A DNA stretch of 64,000 bases, from NCBI GenBank assembly GCA_030267565.1, contig BRXU01000001.1:9899001-9963000 (forward strand). Reading direction: 5' to 3'. Position numbers and translations under genes: made by a program. This DNA comes from Pleodorina starrii (Eukaryota; Chlorophyta; Chlorophyceae; Chlamydomonadales; Volvocaceae). Shown one piece after another: positions 45,701 to 57,700 of the stretch. Below the pieces are notes generated by a model. The model was given only the letters and a program-made list of their open reading frames with translations, was not told where the DNA came from and did no database searches. How positions within the stretch are numbered: the stretch's first letter is position 1; each line of letters opens with the position of its first letter.

Positions 45701-48700
45701 TGCTGTCACCCTTTGCTGCCACCGGCTTGCAAGGGAGAGCGCCCCTCACCCTCCCCTACTCCTCACCACACCAGTCGCGCCCATCCATCCCATTCCCGCC
45801 CTCAACCACGAACCCACCCACCCGCCCACCCATACCCACCCATACCCACCCACCCACCCACTCGCCCATCCTCCCCTGTCTCCCCCTTCGCCCCGCTCCG
45901 CTGCGGTGTTGTTTTTACTAACCCCCTAACGCCCCACCCTCAGCACCACAACCCTCCCCATCTCCCCTTTCCCCCCGACCCTCCCCTGTCCCCCCACCCC
46001 CACCCACCCCTCCCACCCCACCCCCACCACACCCGGAGCTCCGCGCTATCCGCCAGCTCCCTCCTGGCCAGCAGCTGCTGCAGGTAGGTGTCCAGCTCGG
46101 ACCGGCGGCTGTTGATGAAGGACGCCTCGGCGGTGTGGATCAGGAAGCGCTTGGGGGGCAGCGCCAGGGCCAGGGAGCGGTGCCTGCAGAGGGAGGGGAG
46201 GGGAAGGGAAGGGAGGAGCCGGGGGGCGGAGGGCGGGGGGCGGAGGGAGGGGGGCGGAGGCGGAGGGAGGGGCGGTTGACGCGAGGTCGGAAGGAAGAGA
46301 CGCAGCGAAGTATACGCGGGGTGCGGGAGGTGAGATGCGGGGCGGGGCGGGGCGGGGTTAAAACGCGGGGACTAAAATGGGGGCTAAAACGGGGGCTAAA
46401 AGCGGGGCTAAAACCCTCAACCCCCATCCCCACCCCCACACCTTGGGTGTGCCGCCGCCAGCCTGGCCGCCATGGCCTCAAACGCCCGGTACCTCCTGCC
46501 CACCGTCCACTCAGCCCCACTGGCCGCATCCGCCACCCGGATGCGGTACACCACGTACTCGGAGGTGAGACCGAAGCCCTTGGGCTCACTCAGCCACTCG
46601 AACGCGGCTACGCTGGCGCGACACCAGGCGCCGCTGCAGCCAGGGACGACGGGGACGGGGACGGCGGCGGCGGCGGCGGCGGCGAGAGCGGGAGGACCGG
46701 GTGCGTCACGCTGCTGGTGGTGGTGGTGGTGGTGCTGTCGTGGCTGCTGCTGCTGCTGGGGTGGGGGGTCGGTGGGGTCGTGAGGCGGGTGGTGGCGGCC
46801 GTCCTGCGCCTCCTGGGGGTGCTCCTCCCCGGGGTGCTCCTCCTCCCGGACGTGGCTGCGGTGACGCTGCTGCTGCTGGTGGCTGTCATCGCTGTGCGGC
46901 CGGCGCTGCTGCTCCTCCTCCTCCGCCTGCTGCTGCTGCTGCCGCGGTTCGCCAGTGGTGGGTTCGGTGCCGGTCCGCTGCTGCCAGGGCAGCGTCAGAC
47001 CGCCGCCAAAGTCGAAATCGAACCAGGGCCCCCGCAAAGAAAACGACAGCCCGCCGCCGCTGCTACTTCCGCCGCCAGCGGCAGCAGCGGCAGCGGCAGC
47101 CGCCGCGGCGGCGGCGGCTCCGCCGTCGCCTTCGCCGGCCCTAGCCGCCACGGCATCGTAGCTGCATGAGCGGCGGTGCTGCTGCTTGCCCGCCGCTGAC
47201 ACCGCCGCTTTGCCGCCGCTGGCGGGGGTCGCGGAGGCGGGAGCGCGGCGGCGCCGCTCCGGACTGGAACCGGGGGACGACGCATCGCCCGCCGCCGCCG
47301 GCGACGTCGCTGCCGTACTGCTGTCGGCGTCGCCGCTGGCGCGCGGCGGCAGGCCGCCGCCTGCGCCGCCGCCGCATGCCGAGTGGGTGTCCCGTTGGCC
47401 GCTTCGTCGGGCGCCAGCGGCAGCGGCAGCGCCGTGGGGAGGTGCTCCCCCCGGGGGCTCCAGCTCCATTCCTGCGTGGTAGGAGGCGGACAGGCCGCGG
47501 GGCTGCGCCGCGTGTGGGTGTGGGTGTGGGTGTGTGTGGCTGGAGGCGGCGGGTGGTGGCTGGGCGCTGGTGCTGCCGGCGCCGCCCCCACCGCTGCTGC
47601 GGCTGCTGCTGCGAGCAGGGGCGCCCTCCTCATGGCCGCCTGCGGGTGGACGGTGGTGCGGTGGGCGGTGGGTGGTGCGGTGGTGTGAGCGAGCGAGGGG
47701 GCGGGCGGGTGAGAGGAAGGAAGCAAGGAGGGACAGAGATGCAGGTCGGGGTTCGGGACCCCGGCCCGCTGCTGCCAGGGGCCAGGCGTTGGTTGGACCC
47801 TGTCGAACCAACCAACGGGGTCGACGCTGCCGAGGTGCGTGCTGGGAGGGACGGGTGGGTGGGTAGACAAGTTGCGGCCACTCGTAATAACGGAACGGGT
47901 GCGAGATCGCGTGTGAGGGGAGCGCGCGAGCGCCCCTGCCCGGAAGGGGGGTTATCCACGTATAGAAGGGGGGGGCAGGGATGGGATGGTGATGTGGGGG
48001 ATGTGCCCGCGCTGGTAGTCACGTGTGTGTGTGTGCCGTTGCGGTGGCGCGTCACCTCCCAAGCATGCCGCTCCCCCTCCCCCTGCCCCTCCCCTTCCCT
48101 CGCATGCCGCGAGGGCCCAGCGGCCAAGGACCCCACCGCTCTCCTCCACAACGCGTCTTTGAATTTCGCCCTTCACCCATTCATTCACTCCAGCCACTCC
48201 GCCACCCATCTCTGCCTGCTGGAAACTGGACACATCGGCGACGTGGCGGCAGGACCAGCAGCAACAAAGGTGCTACTGCCAATCAGCACATCCCCTGAGC
48301 TCACCACCACTAAGTGAGCCAACCACCACCTCACCCACCACCACCTCACCCCCACTCGCGGCAGGGCCGCCGCCGCCACGGTCGCCGCCGCCGCCGCCGT
48401 CTTCCCGGTCGCCCATCGAGGAGAGGTCCGTGGTGGAGGAGGACTTGCGCACCGCCGCCGCGCCGGGGGCCACAGAGGCGGCGGTTGCGGTCGCGGTGGC
48501 AGCGCCGACACCGATGGAGGTGGCGGCATGGGCGGGGTGCGGACGGAGATGCGGGTGGTGCGGGTGGTGCGAGTGAGGGTGTGGGTGGATGGGGGTGGCC
48601 TGTTGGCTGCGGCCCGTGAGTGGTGGCTGCGGCTGCGGTGCCGTCGCCGAGGGTGCGGTGACGGTTGCGCTGCGCCGGCCGCCTGTGGTGAAGATGTTGC

Positions 48701-51700
48701 TGGTGGTGGTGGTGGTGGCGGTGGTGGCGGAGGCGGGCAGGGTTGAACCGCCGCTGCGCTGGTTGCGGCTGCCGGGATCAGCCCTGCCGCTGCTGCTGCC
48801 GCCGCTACCGCCGCTGCTATGGCGGCTGCAAGGCAGGACGGGGACAGCAGAAGGCAGGGGTGTGTGTGTGGTGTGTGGGGTTATCCACGTATAGGCCGGT
48901 GTGTGGGGGGGGTGCGTGGGGGGGGGGCACGTCGAATCCCCCTTCTCAAGGGCTCAATTCCCTCAATGACAGCCGCTGCACATACGGCCGCCAGGGAGGC
49001 GCCCCTGACCCCAACCCGGGCAGCGGGGCCTTCCATTTGCCCTCCTCCCCCCCACACACACCACCACCACCACCACCACCACCACACACACGCCTTACCT
49101 CGCCAGCCTGCGCATCAGCGCCGCCTCCGCCGCCGCGTTGGCCGCCACCCGCCGCTCAAACTCCAGACCGCACTCCGCCGCCGCCCGGGCAACCGCCTCC
49201 GCGGAAGGTACCGCCGCCGCCGCCGCAGCTGGCGACACAGCCGTGGGCCGCCGGCCGGCAGCGCCGCCAGTGCCAGTGCCAGTGCCAGTGCCGCCGCTCC
49301 CACACGACTGCGAATGCGACTGCGAGTGAGGGGCAGCGGCTGCCAGCCGCGGCGCCGATGCGCTGCGGTGGGCCGCCGGCGGCTGCGGCGAGGCGGCCCG
49401 CTGACGGAAGTAATGGGAAGCGCCGGAGCGCGTCGGCGGCGGCCCCTCGGCGGCGCTGGCCGCCGCCGCCGCCGTGCTCCCTTGCGCCGCCGACCCGCGG
49501 GCCGCTCCACTGACGGCGTCGCCGGCCTGCGCCTGCGCGCGGCAGCCCGCGGGCGCCTGCGACGCCGCCTGCACCGGCCCGTGGGTCGCTTCGTCGCCGC
49601 TGCCGCGACCGCCCGTGCCATGGCCGCCCGTGCCGGACGCCGACTGACCTGATGCGGGCGCCGCCACCGCCGCCGCCCCTGCCGCGGCGGCGGTTGCAGG
49701 CGGCGCCTCGTCAGGCAGCGGCGGCAGGGTCGCTGCGAGAATCTGCGGGCGAGAGGGCAGAGTGCCGGGGCCGCCAGGATGTACTTGGATATGTGGCAAC
49801 CCCAACTTGCCCCAACTCCACCTTCTCGTTCCTCCCCCGCCCGCCCGCTCCGTGGCTCGCCCGCCCGCTTTCTCGTGCGCTTCCGCGCATCCCCTCCCCG
49901 TCCCCTTCCCTCCTGACTGCCCTCCCTCCCCCTACCCCTCGCCCCTGCCCTCCCTCGCGCCTTCCCCCCGCTTTCCCTCTCCCCTCGCCTCCGTCCCCCA
50001 TCGCTGCGATTCTTCTCGATTCACACACCCACACCCACCCCCACACACACCCACACACACCCCAGCTGCCCTCCTAGTCCGCCCTCCGCTCCTCCGCTCT
50101 CACCCGGTTGATGGTGTGCGGCGAGGCCAGCCCCATCACGGGTCTCAGCAGGCAGGTGGCCAGCAGCTCCCGGAGCAGCGGTCGCAGCCGACCACACAGC
50201 ATGTCGTCATCAGGCCACAGCACACCCACCTGGGGACAGGGGGGGGGTCGGGCGGGGCGGGAGCGGGGGACGGGGTGGGGGCCGGGGGGTGGGAGGCGTT
50301 GCGAGAAGGACGACGCTTGGCTCGCGTCGCGCGCGCGGTACCTTTCGCATGCGAGGGTGGGATCGGGGGGGCGCTAGGGAGACAAGCGAGGGGCTGAGGG
50401 GGTGAGCAGCCTGTACCGCCCCCCGGGCAGCCAAGCGGAGGCGCCAGCCACCCTAAGGCAACTCGCTCACCCAGCAACGCCCCTCCACCCAAAACACACA
50501 CATACACACAGCGGCCTCCCGCCTCCAGCCAGCCTCCCGCCCCTCTTCGTGTGTATGAAGGATAAGCGCGAGCGAAACCCAGACCTGACTAGACCTGCCT
50601 GGGCCCCAGCCACCCACCGCAACCCACCCACCCACCAGCGCATCCCCGATCTCCCGCAGCGCCCGGTAGTGGCCGTCCGGCTCCTCAAAGGCCGGGTGCA
50701 GGCCGCCACACGACCGTAGACCCGACTGAAGCAGCCGCTCGCGCGCGGCGGCCACCGCACTAGCGGCGGCGGCAGCAGCAGCCGCGCCGCCGCCGCCACT
50801 CCCACGCCCACTTGCGTCCTGTCCCGCCCGCTGCTGCTGCTGCTGCTGTTGCTGCTGGTGGTGGGAGGCCGCAGCATGGCTGCTGATGCCGCATGATGCG
50901 GCTGCTGATGCATTCGACGATGCGGCGGACGCTGTGGGTGAAGGCGGTGAAGGTGATGCCCCGTGCGGCTGTGGCTGCGGCTGCGGCTGTGGCTGTGGCG
51001 GGGCGGCTGCCGTGCTCTTGGTGGGTGTCATGGCAGTGGTGGTGGTTGGTGTCATGGCTAGGTTGTGTGCCGCGTGCCTCAGCGCCCGGGTCTGCAGCTG
51101 CGTCTCTCCCCCCAGCTGCTCCAGGGCGGAGCGGTAGAGCTCCAGGGAGGACATCAGAGCCTCACACACGTCCCTGGGAGGGAGGGTGGAGGGGGGGGGC
51201 GTCAGAGAGGGCGTACCGGCATAAAGAAAATTTCGCAGCGGAGAGAGGGCGGAGGGGAGACCAGCCAAGCAGTCAACCAGACGGAACAGCGCCCAAGCCT
51301 CCAGTCCATATGTCCATATGTCCATCCGCTCGTCCGCTCGTCCGTCCGTCCGTCCCACGCGGCCACAGCTCTTCCGATATTGGTAAGGAAACAGGCAAGG
51401 TATGATGAGGATTGCTGTGTCCCCTGCGTCCGTTTGCCAACGTCCGCCTCCGTCACCCCCCCCCTCCGCCCCTCCGCGGTCTCACTCCCGACCCACCTGA
51501 CCTGACCTCACCCGTCCTCCGCCTCCCCCCTCTGCCCCCCCCTCCGCCCCTGTACCCACCTGAGCAGCTCCCCCGCCACGTCCAGCCTCCTGGCCCTGGC
51601 CGCCAGCGCTCCGAAACCAGCATGCAGCAGCCGCCGTACCTCCGCGGGGAACTCCCGGTCGGGGCTCAGCAGCGCCCACCATGTGTCGTACACCCACGTC

Positions 51701-53440
51701 TGCACGATGGCGCCGCTCAGCTTCTCCCACGCAAACTCCACCACCTTACTGCCCACCTGAGCAAGGGGTGGGGAGTGGAGGGGAGGGGAGGGGCGGGGCG
51801 AGTGGAGGGGAGGGGCGGGGAGGCAATAAAGAAGACACCGCAGCGGGACGAGGAGGGGAGGAGGGAGGGGGAGGAGCGGGAGGAGATATAGAAAGTGGGG
51901 TACCAATAAAACCACCATCCGGAGTTCTTAAGACACGTCGGAGAGTGCAAGTCGCCATTAATGCTGGTGCTGGCACTGGTGCTGGTTGCAGCAACAGGCC
52001 CATTCATACAATGCCAGACTGCATGGACTCCAGAGCCAGCCAAGACAAGACCGTCGAGCGCGGAACCCCACAGTATGAGTACGACCTCCCACAGTACATA
52101 ATAACAGCACTCGCCTGCGCTCGCCAGGCGTCCGGGTCGGGTCTGCCGGTGCCGAACGCCGCTGGCCCGCCACTGACCCGACGAGCGTGGCTGGCTCCCA
52201 CCGCCGCCGCCGCCGCACCCGCCGGCGGTGCGGCCGGCAGGCTGAGCGACGCGGCGCTGTGAGCTGGGGGCCGATCGTGGGCGTAGGAATGTGGGTCACC
52301 GGCGGCGCCGTCGGCGCTCCAGTGCGGCGCGTGTTGTGACCCGCGGGTCGGCCGGGCCGTTTTCCCGACACCCGCCAGCCGGTCGAGCAGGGCCTGGTGC
52401 AGGCTCTGGGAGGGCCTGGGCGACGGCTTCTGCTGCTGCTGCAGCTGCTGGCCTTGGTGCTGCAGCGACTCCGGATGTTGACGCTGGTTCAGGTTTGGCT
52501 GCTGCTGCTGTTGGGGCTGTGGGGCCCTGCCGCTCGCCGCTGCCGCCGCCGCGGTGCTGGCGGCGGCGGCCGCGGCGGCGGCGGGCGGCGCGCCGGTCTG
52601 CGGCTCCCGCTGCGACGTGGACCGTTGTCGCAGATCCGGTCGCTGCTGCTGCTGCTGCCGATGCGGCTCACCGCCGCCGGCGGCGGCGGCGGTGCCGCCT
52701 CTGTGGCGCAGCACCAGCGGCCCCTCATGAAGGAAGCGCTGCCGCCAGAGGACGGCGTAGTCCCCAGAGAGGATGCGGCCCAGCAAATAGTCCAACAGCA
52801 TCCAGAGACTGGTTGCGAAGGACGCTGCGGTCCGCACGAGGTCCTGCGCGATGTCGCGCTGGTGATGGTGAGGATGAGGTTGGGGCGCAAGCTGCGCGCC
52901 CCCGTCGCGGTTGGAGCGCATGTGCCATTGCACCAAGGCCACCAGAAAAATCGCCAGCGGCAGAGTGCCGAAGACTGACTTGCAAGCGTCTGCGCATTTG
53001 GGCGAAGCAGGCCGAGCGGGGTTTCGGACGGGACGCGCAGCGGCATCGGTTGCTAACCTGACCCCGGCGAGCCTGTTCAGCGGCTCGAGGCATCGTCAAG
53101 CTTCACAGATGAGCATTATAATAGGATACGTTAGTTGACAGGAGGTGGCAGCGCTTTGTCAAAGTCAGTCGGTCTCGACACTGTCGAAAAAGAAGCAGAC
53201 CCCAGCTATGTAGGACCATAGCAAAGGCCTAGTGCGACAGAAACGCATAAGGTCCGGGCCTGAACCGGCGCATGCCAGCTGGAGCCAGCCCGCTGACGCA
53301 GCTGGCTGGCATCCAAACTTACGCAGAAAGTACGCCGCAAGCCAGACGGCCAGTACCAGCTTGAGTAGCTGCCTACATGCTTCTTGTGTGACGTAAGAGA
53401 ACGGTAGCGGCTGCACTAGCGAGGTTTCCGCAGTCTTCAT
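42781..53440 (-). CDS. Giant sorting nexin (PXA-PX-Nexin_C) with N-terminal membrane anchor
   Basis: Phosphoinositide-binding membrane protein of the SNX13/14/19/25-type layout, without an RGS domain, expected on endosomes, ER or vacuole contacts. Eleven exons in transcript order: 53440-53323, 52989-52115, 51756-51560, 51173-50636, 50229-50104, 49742-49099, 48825-48350, 47639-46442, 46183-46033, 45532-43478, 43092-42781, about 2,229 residues. Two hydrophobic segments at ~25-65 (LLKLVLAVWLAAYFL, GTLPLAIFLVALVQW) precede the PXA domain (~330-620): SPDREFPAEVRRLLHAGF, LHPAFEEPDGHYRAL, LLRELLATCLLRPVMGLASP. The PX domain (~1335-1441) carries VYRIRVAD, VGRRYRAFEAM, LPPKRFL and SRRSELDTYLQQLL. Nexin_C (~1975-2175) has LYELVDVLFGLQGQGFFRRQ and RTMTLQLAYCLLTTLLIRLF. 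Long Ala/Gly/Gln/Ser linkers explain the size. The exon 2 donor is a GC site or a later GT (ATT before GTATGA); both are in phase. Confidence 0.9.
46356..46412 (+). repeat. GGGGGCTAAAAC tandem array
   Basis: Four units of roughly 12-15 bases (CTAAAACGGGGG) in a sorting-nexin intron. The AAAACCC junctions resemble the telomere unit of these algae. Confidence 0.6.
48876..48899 (-). repeat. Dispersed short repeat B
   Basis: GGTTATCCACGTATAGGCCG in an intron of the sorting nexin, with another copy at 47946-47967. It is the same element seen in the ADA2 introns 45 kb away. Confidence 0.7.
51824..51855 (-). repeat. Dispersed short repeat A
   Basis: AATAAAGAAGACACCGCAGC followed by GGGACGAGG, in a sorting-nexin intron. 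A sibling lies at 51221-51250 in the next intron. Confidence 0.65.
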
Positions 53441-54711
53441 TCCAAAACAGCTCTCTCTTTCACGCCGCAATTTCAGCAGCTGTGTCGTCTTGACTCAGGC
53501 AATATTCATCGGAAGATAACTCAGCCAAATATCTGTGCGCAGCACGCGTGGCTGGGCAACACGTTTTCAGTGCCTCCTCGCGGGACTTTGTGCTTTTGAG
53601 GCGCACCTCCCTCAATATTTGCATTCAATATTTAGACAGCAATTAACTATAATCAGCACACAGAGATCCCTGAGCGCTGTTTGCACGTGAAAAGTATCAT
53701 CGTCCTAGGCGCTGGATCCAATGTAATGGGAAACGAAGCGACAAAGCACAGACCATCAGAAGATTACAGCTTTGCACTCTGACTGAGACGTCTCCCGTAG
53801 CAAACACGTCATGGAGTTTGAGCAGCTAGACTTACGTAACACGCCGTACATGGGCGTTGAGCAGGGTTTTTCCCTCACTTCCCAATCTAAAGACACGGGC
53901 TCAAACCCCCGCTAGAAGCCACCAGATACCCTTTCCTCAAGTGGGGCGTTCTCGACCAGACACCCGTCCGCAACAGATTGGCCATTCGGCTTGGCACGCC
54001 CTAGCCACTGCCATCTCGCGCTGAGATGAGGAGACGTGAAACGTGCATCCAAGAACGCAAAGCGCAACCTCCGCGCTGGCGCCGAGGCACCACGCCACGT
54101 GTTTTTACCACACCTACCAACAGCGCACTGAGCAAATCACGGCCTCGTTTTGTCAACAAGGCAGCCCTCGCGTGAATTGCGAGCAGCGCGCACACACACA
54201 CAACAACACAGAGCGGCAGGCTCACAGGCGGACAATCAACCCTCAACCCTCACCCGCAACCCCAACCTCGCCTCATTTTACATCCCCATTACTTCCACTG
54301 CCAAGACATATAGCGTCGGCACCGCACCCATATTCGACGCCAAAGGATAAGGAACCAAAAGTGTCAACAAAACATCATCGCCACCGCTCTTTTCGGGAGC
54401 GGAGCCGCCTCCCTTTCAACAGACCGTACATGTATCAAACGCCCGGCAGCTTTAGCCGGGTTGGACACCGGGGGTTCTGCTCCTCAGCCGACCAGGAAGG
54501 GCTGCCCACATCATAAACCACCACCACCACCACCACCACCGAGCTCTGCCATCCGCTGCCACTCCATTTCTCCCCCTTTCCACCTCCTCTTCGTCGTCGC
54601 CATCGTCTTCTTCTGCTTTCTCCCCCTCCTCCCCCTCCCCCTCCTCCTCCTCCTCCCCCTCTTCCACTCCTCCACTCATCCCCCTCCTCCCCCTCCACCT
54701 CCCACCTCCCC
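53441..54711. other. Intergenic region between two minus-strand genes
   Basis: It contains the sorting-nexin promoter side (lower GC, 53.5-54.0 kb) and the MCAT 3' UTR (about 54.28-54.71 kb). The C-rich stretch at 54.2-54.7 kb, with CTCC/CCT runs, is probably transcribed 3' UTR. No other gene was seen. Confidence 0.5.
54278..54282 (-). terminator. Minus-strand TGTAA poly(A) signal of the MCAT gene
   Basis: TGTAA lies 430 bases past the MCAT stop, a typical distance in this group. Confidence 0.5.
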
Positions 54712-57700
54712 TCAAGGCTGCACATTGCCAAATCGCTTCCAGGCATCCAGGCTCATCCGCTTCACCATCGCCTTGATCTGCTGGCCCGGGCCAAGCTCGT
54801 ACAGCATCATGGGCTCCTGGCTGCCTGCCGTACCACCTGTCGTACCACCTGCCGTACCGGCCGCGGGCGCCGGCGCCGGTGGCGGCGGCGCCAGCAGCTT
54901 GGCCAGGGTGGGCTCCCAGCGCACCGGCTCCACCAGTTGGCGACCCAGGAGGGCGGGGATGTCCCGTGGGTCGGTGGTGGGGAAGGGCGCCGCGGTGACG
55001 TTGGAGTAGACGGGAATGCGGGGGGCGCGGAAGGTGACCTGGGACAGGGCCTGCGTGCGTGTGTGTGTGGAGGGGGGAGGGAGGGCGGTAGTGGGAGGGG
55101 GTCACAGAGCAGGGGTGAGCGGAGCGGGGGATTGATGCGAAGGGGGGAGGGCTCCGAGCCATCCTGTAAATCGCGTCGCCCCACGGGCGGGCGGGCGGGC
55201 GGGCTGTGACATCGCCCGCCAAACAATCCAAACAACCCAGACGCAGCATGCAGGCAAGCCCCCCCCCCTCGCCCCAGGCCCCGGCCTTTTTACATGGAAA
55301 ACCACCCTTTCCCTCCACCCCCCAAACCCCCTCCTGCCCCCCCCCCGCCCCACCCCACCTGGAGCAGCTCCTCCCGGGCGGGCTCCATGAGGGAGGTGTG
55401 GAAGGCGCCGCTGACCTGCCGTACAACCGTATAGCCGTATAGCCGTACAACCGTGTGACGGAATGCGCAGGGGAGGTCGGGTCGGGACTCTTCTGAGCTT
55501 CAGGGGGGCCGGCCGCTTTGCAACGCCGCGTGATCTCACCGAACCTTGTTGTTGAGTGCACATCCCGTTGAGCGGCCGTGGAACCGGGGAATCGAACCGC
55601 TTTGTTGACTGGTCGGTGGCCTTCTTCCACCAGGAATGCAGTTACTTACCAGTTTTACCAGGGGGGGGAATACACCACACTCACCCCCCCCACCATCACC
55701 ACCACACCACACCAGACACCACCCGCTGCTTTTCGCTCCTCCTCGTTCCACCCATAGCCCCCCACCCCCCCACCCCCCCACCCACGCACCTGCAACATGG
55801 TCGCCTTGATGGCCCCCGCCGCGGTGGCCTTTGCCTTGAGCTGATCCAGCAGGTCGGTGTGGCCGCTGACAACACGACCCTGGGGGGGGGGGGAGGGGAG
55901 GGAAGTAGCGGGTGGGGGGCGGGGTTTTATGAGTTTTATTACTCGGGGGGGGGCGGAGATTGAGGGGGGGGGTCAAACAAAATGAGGCCGGGGGGAGCTC
56001 AGGGGGAGTGTGGCTCGGAGGAGGCGTCCAGGACGAAACGAAACGAGGATCGGCAGCGGAGGGAACCGGGCGACAAAAGGGGGGTCAAAAAGGGGGAGGT
56101 CGACCAGGGGCTGGGCCGTTCAGGGCAGGGAGAGGACAGGAAAGGGGCGCAACTGAAACGGGGGTTGGCTTCAGGTTGGGGGGGGCGGGGGCGAGGGGGA
56201 GGGGCGGGGGGCCTTGCCGGTGCCTCACAACACACACACACACATACATACATACACACACACGGTATCGTACATCGACCACACGATCGGTTATCAAAGA
56301 TGAAACCGCGCCTGCCGAGGATTAACGACCACCAACGATGAAGGTTGTGGGTGTGGGTGTGTAATACCGCCATTCCCGCGCCCCCCCCCCGCTCCCCCGA
56401 GAAGCTCCCACGGTACCTGGGGGAAGAGGTAGTTGGCCAGGCGGCACACGCTGCCGGGCGGCCCCGCCGCCTCCGTCTCCGCCGCCATCGCCGCCAGCTT
56501 CTCGTCGGGCAGTCCCACCACGGAGAGCATGCCGTGGGGGCGGATGCCGCTGCCGGGGGGGGCGGCCGCGGCGGCGGCCATGGCCTCTCCTCGCGCCTTG
56601 ACGACCTGGTGGGTGTGGGTGTGTGTGGGTATGTGTGGGGGGGGGAGGGGGTGGAGGGGGGAGCGTGGTGAAGGAGGTGCCGCAGCGGAGGGACGGAAGT
56701 GGGGGGCAGGAGAGAAGTGAGCTTATGGCTTGGGGGGGGGGGTCGGGGAGGGGGGTGTTTGGGGAAGTTTGGATGAGGGGAAAGTGGGGTGGAGGGTGGG
56801 AGGATGTGTGTTGGGGTTTGGGCAATTTTTATGTGGACGAGAGGTGCGGGGCTGGGGGTGCTGGCAGTGGCAGCTCGTACGCTGATGGGCGCCGAGGGGT
56901 GGGAGCAGGAGGGACGGGGGTTGGGAGGGAAGCAGGGCATGGCGCTGGGAAATGCTAGTCCCCCTCCCCCAAAGTCTCCCGGATCGTGTGGATTCAAAGC
57001 CCCACCCCCCACATCCTGAACCCCCCCTTACCCTCTTCCACCCTCGTCTGGCGCCCGCCCCCCCACCTCCCTCCTATGGCCTCCTCAGTCCCTCATCCTC
57101 GTACCGCACACCCCCGGGGAATCCCCCAACCCACCCCCCGGTTACCCCCCCCCGGACCCACCCTCAGCCCCTCCTCGAAGCTCATGGCCCCCGCGAACAC
57201 CAGCGCCGTGTACTCCCCCAGGCTCAGACCCGCGCAGGCACCGCAGGACTCAACGACCCGCGGGTCTCTCTGTCGCAGCAGCTCCACCGCCGCCAGCCCC
57301 GCCACGAACAGAGCCGGCTGAGCCACCTGGGTGTCATCCAGGGCGGACTGGGGGCCTGGGGGGGGGGAGGGGGGGGAGAGGTGAGGGGGTGGGGGGGGGC
57401 GGGGCAGGGTGGGGGGGGTAGGGTATGTTTAGTGTGTGTGGGGGTGGGGGTGGGGGTGGGGGTGTAAACGAAGATGGTACCGCGGCGAAGGAACAGAGGC
57501 GACGTGGGGTCCGGGGTGGGTTAGGCACGGGGAGGGGAACTGTGTGCGTGTGTTTGGTAGTCTTGTTGAGTGCGTGCGTGCGTGCGTGTACGGCATGTGT
57601 GTGTCTGTGTGTGCGCATGTGTTTCCGTGTGGCTCTTCTTGTGGGCCTTCGTGTGCGTGCGTGTGTGTGCCTGTGTATGTGTATGTGTATGTGTATGTGG

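Noticed and set aside
53840..53935. tRNA-like end with GGGCTCAAACCCCC and a following ACCA
   Set aside because: The T-arm pairs poorly and no D-arm, anticodon arm or acceptor stem can be drawn at the required distances.
55560..55640. Minus-strand GGTTCGATTCCCC resembling a tRNA T-arm
   Set aside because: The stem has mismatches next to the loop, and the upstream sequence does not fold into the other arms. It lies in an MCAT intron.
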